Source: a virus. Taken from it: 53,242 nucleotides of DNA. A program made the position numbers and the translations under genes. Below the pieces are notes generated by a model, which worked only from the letters and a program-made list of their open reading frames with translations, made no database searches and was not told the origin of the DNA. Shown piece after piece: positions 15,745 through 22,055 of the stretch; position 1 is the stretch's first letter, and each line of letters begins with the position of its first letter. The stretch lies in the IMG/VR virus record IMGVR_UViG_3300035682_000049, positions 1 through 53,242 of that record; one strand, 5' to 3'.

Positions 15745-16059
15745 TTATTTTTTGTTAAGACAGTGAGGTATTTGCATTTCATTTAATAGTTTGGTACAGC
15801 GTGCTATAGTAACTTCTCCCAGGTTTTGAATGCTTTCTAAATCTTCAACAGTTAATTTAGCTAAATCTCCTATAGTTAATAACCCATAGTTTTCTAGCGT
15901 GTTAGCTACACGGACGGGCAGCCCAACATCTGACAACGATATAGTCTGACATTGTTCAATTCTGTCTTTTTCTTTTTCGTCGTCAGACATGAACTGCACC
16001 CAGAGTTGATCTGGAGGTTTTCTTCGTTTACGTTTGACTGGTCCGCCATGTAGTTCCAT
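15745..16059 (-). CDS. RNA polymerase alpha subunit C-terminal domain-like protein
   Basis: A 104-residue protein. Residues about 40-100 match the alpha-CTD pattern: SLSDVGLPVRVANTLENYG, TIGDLAKLTVEDLESIQNLG, then a final helix (CTKLLNEM). In RpoA this helix-hairpin-helix domain binds UP-element DNA and activators. There is no N-terminal assembly domain; instead there is a basic KRKRRK stretch. It may act as a free DNA- or activator-binding competitor of the host alpha-CTD, or just as a small HhH DNA-binding protein. Free-standing alpha-CTD-like proteins occur in planctomycetes. It sits directly upstream of the winged-helix gene (14 bp), so the two may work together. The SD is weak (AGGTG). 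Confidence 0.78.
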   Translation of the reverse strand: MELHGGPVKRKRRKPPDQLWVQFMSDDEKEKDRIEQCQTISLSDVGLPVRVANTLENYGLLTIGDLAKLTVEDLESIQNLGEVTIARCTKLLNEMQIPHCLNKK

Positions 16060-16072
16060 TTAGCACCTATGA

Positions 16073-16121
16073 GTTAAAAAACATTTAGCCACAAGCTTAG
16101 CAATGAACTAAGCTTGTGGCT
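16073..16121 (-). terminator. Intrinsic terminator
   Basis: A perfect 14-bp inverted repeat, AGCCACAAGCTTAG and CTAAGCTTGTGGCT (16087-16100 and 16108-16121, loop of 7), followed on the minus strand by AAATGTTTTTT. It ends transcription after 16151-16555. The next gene (alpha-CTD-like) therefore needs a new promoter or read-through, but only about 15 bp separate them. Confidence 0.8.
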
Positions 16122-16150
16122 ATCTTTTGTACCTAAATTATGTAATTTAT

Positions 16151-16555
16151 TTAAGTTAAACCATCTACGATTTGTTCTCGTAGTGTTTCTTCTACAGTTT
16201 CTGCCAGCTCTTCAATACCTTCGGCTTCCATCATTGCTTTAACGATATCATCTACTAACTCTGGCTGTGCTTCGTCATCGTTGTATCTAGGATCTTCAAA
16301 GAACGATTCCATCACTTTTTGGTTTCGAGCGTAAATGCTTTCTGCCACTGGTGCATTTATTTGATCCATAGTTGCTTCAATAGTATCAAAGGTGCTACTC
16401 CAATCCATCTTGTCATCTATAAAATTACATAACCATTCCCAGTCTTTATCATCTTCTTTGTCAAATAGATCTGCTTCCCAATGTGCAAAGATGATGTTTT
16501 TAACACCTCGTTTCTTTACTTCCATTAGCGATTTAATTGCATCATCGATTTTCAT
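16151..16555 (-). CDS. Unknown acidic protein
   Basis: A 134-residue very acidic protein with Trp and Asp in the middle (DWEWLCNFIDDKMDW) and a helical acidic C-terminus. No family is recognised; the charge could point to a DNA mimic, but that is speculation. SD AAAGGAG. It overlaps the upstream gene by 14 bp and is followed by a strong terminator. Confidence 0.8.
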   Translation of the reverse strand: MKIDDAIKSLMEVKKRGVKNIIFAHWEADLFDKEDDKDWEWLCNFIDDKMDWSSTFDTIEATMDQINAPVAESIYARNQKVMESFFEDPRYNDDEAQPELVDDIVKAMMEAEGIEELAETVEETLREQIVDGLT

Positions 16556-16946
16556 TTAGTTCTCCTTTAAGTTGTTTATGTTTAGCGCAAGTTTTGCATA
16601 CCTTGGCCGAGTCGGAAAAAGTGCAAAACTTGCACATTATTTTGTTACACAGTTCGCAACGTTGTTTAGGCATGTGCTTATATAAGGTGAGCTCATCTAG
16701 TTTAGAAAATCGGATAAGACATGCATCGCAATATTCTCCTTCTAGTCTAGGGAAAAGCAGTCTAATAGTGTTTTCCCTATCAAGAACAAAAGAAGCTCCA
16801 TTAATAGTAATGGAGCAAACTGTACTAAAATTGCGAAAACCCGGAGATCCGTTAATCTCCATTGCGAGATGGATAGCACCATCACTTTCCATGACAAGAA
16901 GATTGACCCCATTACTTAATGTCATTTTGTGAATACCTTTTGTCAT
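16542..16946 (-). CDS. Zinc-binding protein, unknown function
   Basis: A 134-residue protein. The C-terminal half has clustered CxxC pairs: CDAC (about 93-96), CELCNKIMCKFC (about 116-127) and CKTC (about 137 by extension of the same spacing pattern), typical of two zinc sites. The N-terminal 80 residues look beta-rich. RNA, DNA or protein binding is possible. SD GGAG. Upstream there are 62 bp without a feature that I can name. Confidence 0.78.
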   Translation of the reverse strand: MTKGIHKMTLSNGVNLLVMESDGAIHLAMEINGSPGFRNFSTVCSITINGASFVLDRENTIRLLFPRLEGEYCDACLIRFSKLDELTLYKHMPKQRCELCNKIMCKFCTFSDSAKVCKTCAKHKQLKGELNENR

Positions 16947-17008
16947 AATTGACTCCAGTATTTAGTAAACCTCCTTGTAGTAGCTAAATTTTTAAAGTTA
17001 AAGTTTAG

Positions 17009-17224
17009 TTACACACTGGCTAACAAATTAGCTACTTCTCTTGGTGTTTCCTTTACCCAGAGAAGTCCATTAGGATAAGTAGGGCCCGACACTTCGATGC
17101 AAGTAATTGCGGTGGAGTACTTTGACTTTTCTTCCCAGAACGCTTTTACAAACGCAGGGTTGACCCAGAATTCTTGACTACCACCACCGCCGGACCCTAG
17201 ATTAAAGAATTGAACTGCTTTCAC
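17009..17224 (-). CDS. Unknown small protein, GTG start
   Basis: A 71-residue protein (LGSGGGGSQEFWVNPAFVKAFWEEKS...). No family is recognised. The GTG start at 17222-17224 has AAGGAG 7 bp upstream, overlapping the end of the preceding gene, so it is likely coupled. Confidence 0.78.
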   Translation of the reverse strand: MKAVQFFNLGSGGGGSQEFWVNPAFVKAFWEEKSKYSTAITCIEVSGPTYPNGLLWVKETPREVANLLASV

Positions 17225-17226
17225 AA

Positions 17227-17424
17227 TTATACTCCTTCAATTTTTTCTTTTTCTTTAAAATCTTTTTTAGCTTGTTCAACTACTACGCTACGAATGTAGT
17301 CTCCCCAACGCATGCCTTTGTTGGCAGCAGCAAAAGCTATGAGGGCAAAATGCTCTCGAGGAAACAAAACTTTTACTTGTCTATCCGAAGTTGTAGTTAT
17401 TTTGTCTGCTTTAATCTTTTTCAT
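17227..17424 (-). CDS. Ribbon-helix-helix-like small protein, paralogue 1
   Basis: A 65-residue protein, Lys-rich at the N-terminus, then VKVLFPREHFALIAFAAANK and GMRWGDYIRSVVVEQAKKDF. The strand-helix-helix pattern and the DYIR motif fit ribbon-helix-helix DNA-binding proteins of the MobC/CopG kind. It is clearly a tandem duplicate of 17430-17642. A more distant relative with DYIRSVVV lies at 40684-40905. SD GGAG. The DNA target is unknown. Confidence 0.75.
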   Translation of the reverse strand: MKKIKADKITTTSDRQVKVLFPREHFALIAFAAANKGMRWGDYIRSVVVEQAKKDFKEKEKIEGV

Positions 17425-17429
17425 GTTAC

Positions 17430-17642
17430 TTACTCCATTTCTTTGCTAATGATTAATTGTGCTTCTTTGAAATCTTTTTTGGCTTGTTCAAGTACTACAT
17501 TACGTATGTAGTCTCCCCAACGTATTTTTTTGTTAGCAGCAGCAAAAACTATAAGAGCATACTGCACATGCGAAAAAATAAGTTTTATTGGTTTCTCTTG
17601 GTTTTTATCTGGTTTAGCTTTAACCGATTCGTTTTTCTTCAT
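17430..17642 (-). CDS. Ribbon-helix-helix-like small protein, paralogue 2
   Basis: A 70-residue protein with the same pattern as its neighbour: KLIFSHVQYALIVFAAANKK then IRWGDYIRNVVLEQAKKDF. By eye the pair share well over half of residues in the core and differ mostly in the N-terminal tail. A recent tandem duplication with divergence is the simplest reading. SD AAAGGA. Confidence 0.75.
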   Translation of the reverse strand: MKKNESVKAKPDKNQEKPIKLIFSHVQYALIVFAAANKKIRWGDYIRNVVLEQAKKDFKEAQLIISKEME

Positions 17643-17647
17643 ACTGA

Positions 17648-17836
17648 TTATCCTTTTAATGTAAGTAAATTAATTGAAGGTAAGTCTGCAGTTGCTGTAA
17701 ACACACTTTCAAAATCTGGGCATAGCACTACACACTCATCTGTAATGCCGAGACATCTTCCATCCTTTAGATGGACTACATCTACCATGACACCGCCTCC
17801 TGTGTCTTCGCTGGTTATTTTTTCTATGTAAGTCAA
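17648..17836 (-). CDS. Unknown small protein with TTG start
   Basis: A 62-residue protein starting at the TTG 17834-17836 because a perfect AGGAGG (17843-17848) lies 6 bp upstream and overlaps the TAG stop of the preceding gene. ATG codons farther upstream would extend it into that gene without an SD. The sequence has GGGVMVDVVHLKDGRCLGI and looks beta-rich. No family is recognised. Confidence 0.72.
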   Translation of the reverse strand: MTYIEKITSEDTGGGVMVDVVHLKDGRCLGITDECVVLCPDFESVFTATADLPSINLLTLKG

Positions 17837-17846
17837 TTTGTTCCTC

Positions 17847-18188
17847 CTAAGTAAGTTGGTTAAAAATGTCATCAAAAATACCATCAGGCCCTTCCATAGC
17901 TCTTATAGCATTAGATTGGCCTCCGCTCATTTCGTTCTCGTAATTTTCCCAGTTGTAGTCTGACCTACCCCCAAAGAACGATATGTTCTGATTTACAATT
18001 TTGCCTGAGCGTAGCTCGCGGTAGCATTCAAGGCATAAATAGTGGTAACGAGACGTTCTTAATATTCTGACATCGGTTACAATGTCTTTACAACATGAGC
18101 ACTCAAAATTATCACTAGAGCGAAGCACAGGTTTAACATCCATCTTAGGCTGCTCAACTACCACTCTATCCTTTTGTGCGGCGGTCAT
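17847..18188 (-). CDS. Unknown protein with two CxxC pairs
   Basis: A 113-residue protein. CSCC near residue 31 and CLEC near 53 give a zinc-ribbon-like spacing. The C-terminus is Gly/Asn rich and acidic. No family is recognised. The stop codon TAG lies inside the SD of the next gene, a tight coupling. Confidence 0.78.
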   Translation of the reverse strand: MTAAQKDRVVVEQPKMDVKPVLRSSDNFECSCCKDIVTDVRILRTSRYHYLCLECYRELRSGKIVNQNISFFGGRSDYNWENYENEMSGGQSNAIRAMEGPDGIFDDIFNQLT

Positions 18189-18191
18189 GAT

Positions 18192-18476
18192 TCATTCTCC
18201 GTGGTACTGAAACAAAACAGCGTTACAATGACAATGCACCGCACCGATGGTCATTCCAGTGTCATGACAGTGATGCAAGTGTACAGGCCATCTAAAGAAG
18301 CCTAAAGGAAATAATTCGATGTCTATTTGTTTTTCCATTACTTTGCGAGCAGCAGCTTTATCAAGTGGCTCTTCGCAATAACTGCATTTTCCTTTTTGCT
18401 TGCTGATATACTCTTCACGCACTAATTTACGCTCTTGCCACGTAAGTTCTGCGTAGTCAACTGGGAGCTTCATCAT
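18192..18476 (-). CDS. HNH-type endonuclease (recombination endonuclease VII-like)
   Basis: A 94-residue protein with CSYCEEPLD (zinc CxxC) at about 31-39 and the conserved tail VHLHHCHDTGMTIGAVHCHC, then NAVLFQYHGE. This matches the small phage HNH family related to T4 endonuclease VII: His-His metal-binding core, Asn and the second Cys pair. It may cut branched DNA, resolving junctions before packaging, or nick host DNA. The SD AAGGAG suits either of two adjacent ATG codons. Confidence 0.82.
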   Translation of the reverse strand: MMKLPVDYAELTWQERKLVREEYISKQKGKCSYCEEPLDKAAARKVMEKQIDIELFPLGFFRWPVHLHHCHDTGMTIGAVHCHCNAVLFQYHGE

Positions 18477-18487
18477 TATTCTCCTTG

Positions 18488-18769
18488 TTAGAGTTGTGAG
18501 TCAGCTACTTCGCTGCCTCCTAAGCTTCTTAGTTTGTCTTTCCAAACTCTGCCGTTGTATGACATATACCCTACAAGTTTGTTGTTTAGAAAGAGGGGGC
18601 AATCTCCCCAATTACCCCCGCCTAGACCTTCAAGCTCTTGCCATTCTTGGACCTTTTCCCTTAGTTCTTTAATGGCATCGGCTTGCAGCTCTGTGTTTGC
18701 AATTTCTTCTTCTGGGTTTTGACCGTGGTCAATATTCCCATAAGCCGTAGCTTTAAGCTTCAACCGCAT
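18488..18769 (-). CDS. Unknown protein
   Basis: A 93-residue protein. The C-terminal part GGGNWGDCPLFLNNKLVGYM and SYNGRVW is a pattern that I have seen in small phage proteins of unknown function. The N-terminal half has a charged helix (ADAIKELREKVQEWQELE). SD AAAGGA. It overlaps the upstream gene by 17 bp. Confidence 0.78.
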   Translation of the reverse strand: MRLKLKATAYGNIDHGQNPEEEIANTELQADAIKELREKVQEWQELEGLGGGNWGDCPLFLNNKLVGYMSYNGRVWKDKLRSLGGSEVADSQL

Positions 18770-19061
18770 TTTCAGTCCTTTCTTTAATTTGTTTAAAGAT
18801 GTTCATATCGCAATCCAAGAATACTCCTTTGCAATTGTGTCCAGTGATAATGATGCACCTCATGTGCGGGGCTACGGAGTTACCCGCTGCATGCTCATGA
18901 ATCATGCTGAAGCTAACTGGGAAGATAAAATCTTCTGGAAGTTCTGCTAGCAGCTCTGGGCTAAGTATTCGGTTGTACCCTCTACTGATTGCCAACAAGT
19001 TGGCTTTTAGTAGTTCGGGTTTAGTAAAGAAAGGTATGTGACTGTACGACTTAGTTTCCAT
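18753..19061 (-). CDS. Unknown protein directly after the Trp-rich array
   Basis: A 102-residue protein. The ATG 19059-19061 was chosen because AAGGAG lies 6 bp upstream; a longer frame to 19139 would run into array unit 17. No motif is recognised; it has FIFPVSFSMIHEHAAGN and a CIIITGHNCKGVFLDCD stretch with three Cys. It is 13 bp after the array, so it is probably on the same mRNA. Confidence 0.78.
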   Translation of the reverse strand: METKSYSHIPFFTKPELLKANLLAISRGYNRILSPELLAELPEDFIFPVSFSMIHEHAAGNSVAPHMRCIIITGHNCKGVFLDCDMNIFKQIKERTENAVEA

Positions 19062-19074
19062 TAGAATCTCCTTG

Positions 19075-19263
19075 TTAAAATTGTTGTGACCAATTTTCAG
19101 TTCCAGGTCTACCGATAGACCATAAATCTGAATACGCATTGTTTACAAATCTGGATTTTGACATTGCATTGAGATTACTCAACGACCAAATCCTATTTCT
19201 ATTCCAAGCTCTAGCAGGGAGCTTAGCATCCCACCCACTTACCATATTTAGTCTTCTTATCAT
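19075..19263 (-). CDS. Trp-rich array unit 17 (last)
   Basis: 62 residues, MIRRLNMVSG start, five Trp at 11, 20, 26, 48 and 58. The start overlaps the stop of unit 16 (ATGA), with the SD in TGGAGG of that unit's last Trp codon. It ends at TAA rather than at a further ATGA junction, closing the array 13 bp before an ordinary gene. Confidence 0.75.
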   Translation of the reverse strand: MIRRLNMVSGWDAKLPARAWNRNRIWSLSNLNAMSKSRFVNNAYSDLWSIGRPGTENWSQQF

Positions 19264-19445
19264 CTGCTACGCCTCCAAACTTGAGACTGTTGCAGCATTC
19301 TACTCCAACTAAAATTCCACATACATCTATTAACCCAACTCTGCTGCTTCATTGTTGATTTAAACCAGCTTTTACTGTTTGGGCTTGTAAGTCTTTGTCC
19401 GGTCCAGTTTTGAGAAAGTGCTTGTGTTTTAATTGTCATTCTCAT
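19260..19445 (-). CDS. Trp-rich array unit 16
   Basis: 61 residues, start MRMTIK instead of MIRK, six Trp at 14, 27, 37, 43, 47 and 57, with a basic ending (WRRSR). The junction with unit 15 is an ATGA overlap, but no good SD lies at the usual distance, so it probably depends on coupling. Confidence 0.72.
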   Translation of the reverse strand: MRMTIKTQALSQNWTGQRLTSPNSKSWFKSTMKQQSWVNRCMWNFSWSRMLQQSQVWRRSR

Positions 19446-19642
19446 TTTAACCAATTAAGTCCTTTCCAATAAGTAGTCCAACAATTAGACCAACATTCTG
19501 ATCTAGTTAGATGTCCTATAGCTACAAAACCTTTCCAACTTACGGACCAAGCATGAGCATTTTGAGAAGAATAACTCCAAGTTATAGCTTTTTTAAAAGA
19601 GCTAGATTGATCCGTTGGAAATGTATTGACTCTTCTTATCAT
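19442..19642 (-). CDS. Trp-rich array unit 15
   Basis: 66 residues, MIRRVN start, seven Trp at 22, 32, 36, 51, 55, 59 and 64, including clusters WSVSW and WSNCWTTYW. The start overlaps the stop of unit 14. The SD is GGGGGG at a long distance of about 10 bp, one of the weak junctions. Confidence 0.72.
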   Translation of the reverse strand: MIRRVNTFPTDQSSSFKKAITWSYSSQNAHAWSVSWKGFVAIGHLTRSECWSNCWTTYWKGLNWLK

Positions 19643-19791
19643 TGGTAGCTTGCCCCCCGAGAAATAGTCCAACTTTTAGATCCCGATCTAAAGTTAGTCC
19701 AGCCCCAAGACCAGCCATTCCTAGGGGTCTTAGAAAGACAACTAGACTTAGTCCAATGTAAAGAGAAACCATTTATATTTTTTCTTATCAT
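19639..19791 (-). CDS. Trp-rich array unit 14 (shortest)
   Basis: 50 residues, MIRKNIN start, five Trp at 13, 27, 29, 31 and 41, all at even spacing (WSWGW core). The start shares one base with the stop of unit 13 (TAATG), behind a triple AGG run. It is the shortest member and easy to miss. Confidence 0.72.
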   Translation of the reverse strand: MIRKNINGFSLHWTKSSCLSKTPRNGWSWGWTNFRSGSKSWTISRGASYQ

Positions 19792-20006
19792 TACCTCCTC
19801 CTTCTAGGTGACGGCCAGAGTGCAACCCCATAGTCAGACCATAGGTGACGATGCGCCCAGACTTTAGAGAACGCAGGACCAGAACCCCAGCCTCCAAAGA
19901 ATGGAACACCAGGCCCTTTGGCAAGTGTTCCACCCCATGAAGACCAGACATAACTATTATCCCAAGATCCGGTCCTAGCCTGTATTCTGGCTATTTTTCT
20001 TATCAT
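19791..20006 (-). CDS. Trp-rich array unit 13
   Basis: 71 residues, the longest unit. MIRKIAR start, seven Trp at 15, 21, 24, 40, 50, 56 and 64, with a Gly/Pro-rich middle (LAKGPGVPFFGGWGSGP), ending in four Arg encoded by AGA-AGG-AGG-AGG, which also forms the SD of unit 14. ATGA junction with unit 12. Confidence 0.75.
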   Translation of the reverse strand: MIRKIARIQARTGSWDNSYVWSSWGGTLAKGPGVPFFGGWGSGPAFSKVWAHRHLWSDYGVALWPSPRRRR

Positions 20007-20215
20007 CGCTTAGTCCTCCAAAGCAAAGAGCGATGAGCGTGACAACCATTTAAAAACCAATGAGACCAACTGTACTCAAGTTGGTGTGAGTCCGTGGCAA
20101 TCTCAGACCACATCGATTCACGGCTCCAAGACTCAGAATTAGTCCTTTCGTTTTTAGGTCCGAGTTTATTTGTTACCCAAGACTTAGATCCGGGCCATGT
20201 TGCTTTCCATATCAT
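20003..20215 (-). CDS. Trp-rich array unit 12
   Basis: 70 residues, start MIWKATW, eight Trp at 3, 7, 13, 30, 36, 50, 53 and 66. The last Trp codon with the next codon gives TGGAGG, the SD for unit 13. ATGA overlap on both sides. Confidence 0.75.
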   Translation of the reverse strand: MIWKATWPGSKSWVTNKLGPKNERTNSESWSRESMWSEIATDSHQLEYSWSHWFLNGCHAHRSLLWRTKR

Positions 20216-20391
20216 CTTCGGGTTCTCCAGCTATTTGAACGAAACCAAAGATATTCAGAAAAGATGCGGCACAAACCCCAACAGCCAGCAAAACTGTTTA
20301 AAGATGTTGACCAATGACTCAAATTAGTCCTAGACCTTTGTAATGCTTCAGTCCAGTTATTAGAGTTAGCAGTTATTCTATGCATTTTCAT
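20212..20391 (-). CDS. Trp-rich array unit 11
   Basis: 59 residues, start MKMHRIT (a second ATG two codons in is possible), five Trp at 13, 27, 38, 49 and 55, ending NSWRTRR. It is a diverged N-terminus compared with the MIRK units, though the C-terminal pattern is kept. Confidence 0.72.
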   Translation of the reverse strand: MKMHRITANSNNWTEALQRSRTNLSHWSTSLNSFAGCWGLCRIFSEYLWFRSNSWRTRR

Positions 20392-20573
20392 TGAGCTGTT
20401 CTCCAAGAGTAGGAACGGTTGTACCATATGCCACTACCTACATCGCTGTGGGTGCGCTGGCGAAACCAGTTACCTGATTTTAAATCGTAATGATCCCATT
20501 GGTTGAACCATGAACATTTCTGTTCTCTGTTCCAAACAACAGATATGATTACTACATTTGCTTTTCTTATCAT
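20388..20573 (-). CDS. Trp-rich array unit 10
   Basis: 61 residues, MIRKANV start followed by a hydrophobic VVIISVV stretch, six Trp at 14, 22, 26, 36, 50 and 57, ending SWRTAQ. The SD in AAGGGG of unit 9 lies about 8 bp before the ATG. Confidence 0.75.
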   Translation of the reverse strand: MIRKANVVIISVVWNREQKCSWFNQWDHYDLKSGNWFRQRTHSDVGSGIWYNRSYSWRTAQ

Positions 20574-20746
20574 CGAGAGCCCCTTCTCCAATCTCTAGAC
20601 TTTTCCCAAGTATTAGTCCAAGACCCAGAATCATAATTAGACTTAAACCAAGACCAAGACTCACGCCATTCTTCTGCCCAATCCCAAGATCTAGCACAAC
20701 CCCGAGAAAAAGTCGTAGCAGTAGTACATTTTGTTTTTCTTATCAT
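20570..20746 (-). CDS. Trp-rich array unit 9
   Basis: 58 residues, MIRKTKC start, eight Trp at 21, 23, 27, 31, 33, 43, 47 and 53, all at even spacing. The core reads SWDWAEEWRESWSW. The end WRRGSR carries the SD for unit 10. Confidence 0.75.
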   Translation of the reverse strand: MIRKTKCTTATTFSRGCARSWDWAEEWRESWSWFKSNYDSGSWTNTWEKSRDWRRGSR

Positions 20747-20910
20747 TTGTCGGTGCTCCAAGAATAAGACCAAGGCTCAGGCCAAGACCCAGATCCAGCC
20801 CAACGCATAGACTCTGACCAAGATTCAGACCAAGGCCCAGACCAAGACCAAGACCTAGTCCAAGACACAGACCAAGACCAAGAACTAGCCTCATTTGTTT
20901 TTCTTATCAT
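20743..20910 (-). CDS. Trp-rich array unit 8 (most repetitive)
   Basis: 55 residues with eleven Trp at 11, 13, 17, 21, 23, 27, 31, 37, 43, 47 and 51, every spacing even. About 20% Trp and over 30% Ser. AAGGAG is 5 bp before the ATG. The DNA is a near-repeat of short blocks reading TGGTCT or TGGTCC, so slippage could expand or shrink it. A different frame (Leu-Gly repeats) is also open here but has no fitting start. Confidence 0.75.
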   Translation of the reverse strand: MIRKTNEASSWSWSVSWTRSWSWSGPWSESWSESMRWAGSGSWPEPWSYSWSTDK

Positions 20911-21089
20911 ATATCTCCTTTCCAAGAGGAAGACTCTATAAAGTCCTCAGTCCATGCTCCACCAATACGCCATTCTTCTGACCAAAGATTAGACCATGTA
21001 GGCCAAGGTCTATACTTAGCCAAACACCAAGACATGTTCGTGTCCAAAGACCAAGAGAAAGATTGGCCAAAAGCTTTTCTTATTATCAT
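20907..21089 (-). CDS. Trp-rich array unit 7
   Basis: 60 residues, MIIRKAF start (one codon inserted against MIRK), eight Trp at 13, 21, 29, 32, 36, 40, 46 and 56. The ending SSWKGDI is encoded so that AAAGGAG forms the SD of unit 8. ATGA junctions on both sides. Confidence 0.75.
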   Translation of the reverse strand: MIIRKAFGQSFSWSLDTNMSWCLAKYRPWPTWSNLWSEEWRIGGAWTEDFIESSSWKGDI

Positions 21090-21262
21090 CGGAAAGAACT
21101 CCAAGAATTAGATCTAATCTTTGGAAAGACCCACAGGTAAGACCAAGATTTTCCAAAAGGCGTAGCGGTAGATCTGTGCCAATGTCGTGTAAAGCAAGTT
21201 CCCCAAAAAGACAAGTCTGACCAATCTCTTGATCTGGGAATTACTAATGTTTTTCTTATCAT
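21086..21262 (-). CDS. Trp-rich array unit 6
   Basis: 58 residues, MIRKTLV start, six Trp at 14, 20, 28, 40, 44 and 54, all at even spacing, ending SNSWSSFR. The start lies one base after the TAA of unit 5, the only junction without overlap, with GGAG of unit 5's last Trp codon as SD. Confidence 0.74.
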   Translation of the reverse strand: MIRKTLVIPRSRDWSDLSFWGTCFTRHWHRSTATPFGKSWSYLWVFPKIRSNSWSSFR

Positions 21263-21263
21263 G

Positions 21264-21446
21264 TTATCTCCATGCTATTCGCAGAATAGATAGGTTCCAG
21301 TTTCGTGCTCCCCATGTAATGCTGTAATGCCAGCGTCCGGGCCAGCCTAGAGATCCGGAACCGGACAACAAAGACGCAGACCAGTACACAGACCCAGACC
21401 AGTTACGAGATAGTTTTTCAGGAGCTCTCGCTGTTCGTTTGATCAT
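21264..21446 (-). CDS. Trp-rich array unit 5
   Basis: 60 residues, start MIKRTAR, seven Trp at 16, 22, 35, 39, 45, 50 and 59. It ends AWR followed by TAA; the TGGAGATAAC context supplies the SD for unit 6. Confidence 0.75.
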   Translation of the reverse strand: MIKRTARAPEKLSRNWSGSVYWSASLLSGSGSLGWPGRWHYSITWGARNWNLSILRIAWR

Positions 21447-21643
21447 ATGTGGTGACTCCAAGATCTAGGAATGGAACCGACTACGAAGTTAGACCGAAGT
21501 CTGTTTTGAGGCCAGCACCCAGTGTAATTTTGACTAAAATGCCAGTTCCAACTCCAAGTCTTGGGAAAAGGTTTAAGACGAGACCAAGAATAACCTTGAG
21601 ACCAAGCTTCAGTTCGAGAGTATAGCAATGTTTTTCTTATCAT
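21443..21643 (-). CDS. Trp-rich array unit 4
   Basis: 66 residues, MIRKTLL start, seven Trp at 14, 20, 30, 32, 34, 44 and 62, all at even spacing, with the core TWSWNW. It ends SWSHHI; TGGAGT gives the SD of unit 5. Confidence 0.75.
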   Translation of the reverse strand: MIRKTLLYSRTEAWSQGYSWSRLKPFPKTWSWNWHFSQNYTGCWPQNRLRSNFVVGSIPRSWSHHI

Positions 21644-21849
21644 GCGTTTGTACTCCACGACTCGGACATAGGTATGTTTATATCCATCGCCACCCAAGCC
21701 CAACAATGAGACTCAAAATCAGTCCAAGACTCTGAATGTGCCTCAAAATTTGAATTTATACTATATCCCCAATTATCTAACCAAGATGATGATATATGTG
21801 CACTAACGTTCCAAGAGTTTGAACTCCTCCACGTTATTTTTCTTATCAT
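21640..21849 (-). CDS. Trp-rich array unit 3
   Basis: 69 residues, MIRKITW start, eight Trp at 7, 13, 23, 27, 42, 50, 52 and 65, with several acidic residues in the C-terminal half (FEAHSESWTDFESH), unlike the basic units. ATGA overlap on both sides. Confidence 0.75.
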   Translation of the reverse strand: MIRKITWRSSNSWNVSAHISSSWLDNWGYSINSNFEAHSESWTDFESHCWAWVAMDINIPMSESWSTNA

Positions 21850-22055
21850 AAGTTATCCCTCCAATGCCAAGACTCGTGTCTATTTTTAACCCAAGCACCA
21901 GATCTACCCTGAGACTCGGGCCAAGAATAAGATTTAGCATACTGATGAGACCAAGCCCCACCCCAGCCACCTTGAGCTACAGTTGGCTTCCACTCAGATG
22001 TATCCCAATTCCCAGACCAAGACCCAGAACTTGCAAAATCAACACTTCTTATCAT
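21846..22055 (-). CDS. Trp-rich array unit 2
   Basis: 69 residues, MIRSVDF start, nine Trp at 13, 17, 22, 31, 35, 45, 55, 63 and 65. A Gly-rich middle (AQGGWGGAW). It ends HWRDNL, where TGGAGG is the SD of unit 3. Confidence 0.75.
   Translation of the reverse strand: MIRSVDFASSGSWSGNWDTSEWKPTVAQGGWGGAWSHQYAKSYSWPESQGRSGAWVKNRHESWHWRDNL

Noticed and set aside
19748-19951. An alternative frame over array unit 13
   Set aside because: It has no SD and does not join the neighbouring units; the frame at 19791-20006 has ATGA and TAATG junctions and the array composition.
20691-20894. A Leu-Gly repeat frame in the Trp array
   Set aside because: It is open because the DNA is a run of short repeats without stops. 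It lacks the MIRK-type start, the stop/start junctions and the SD context that the Trp frame has.
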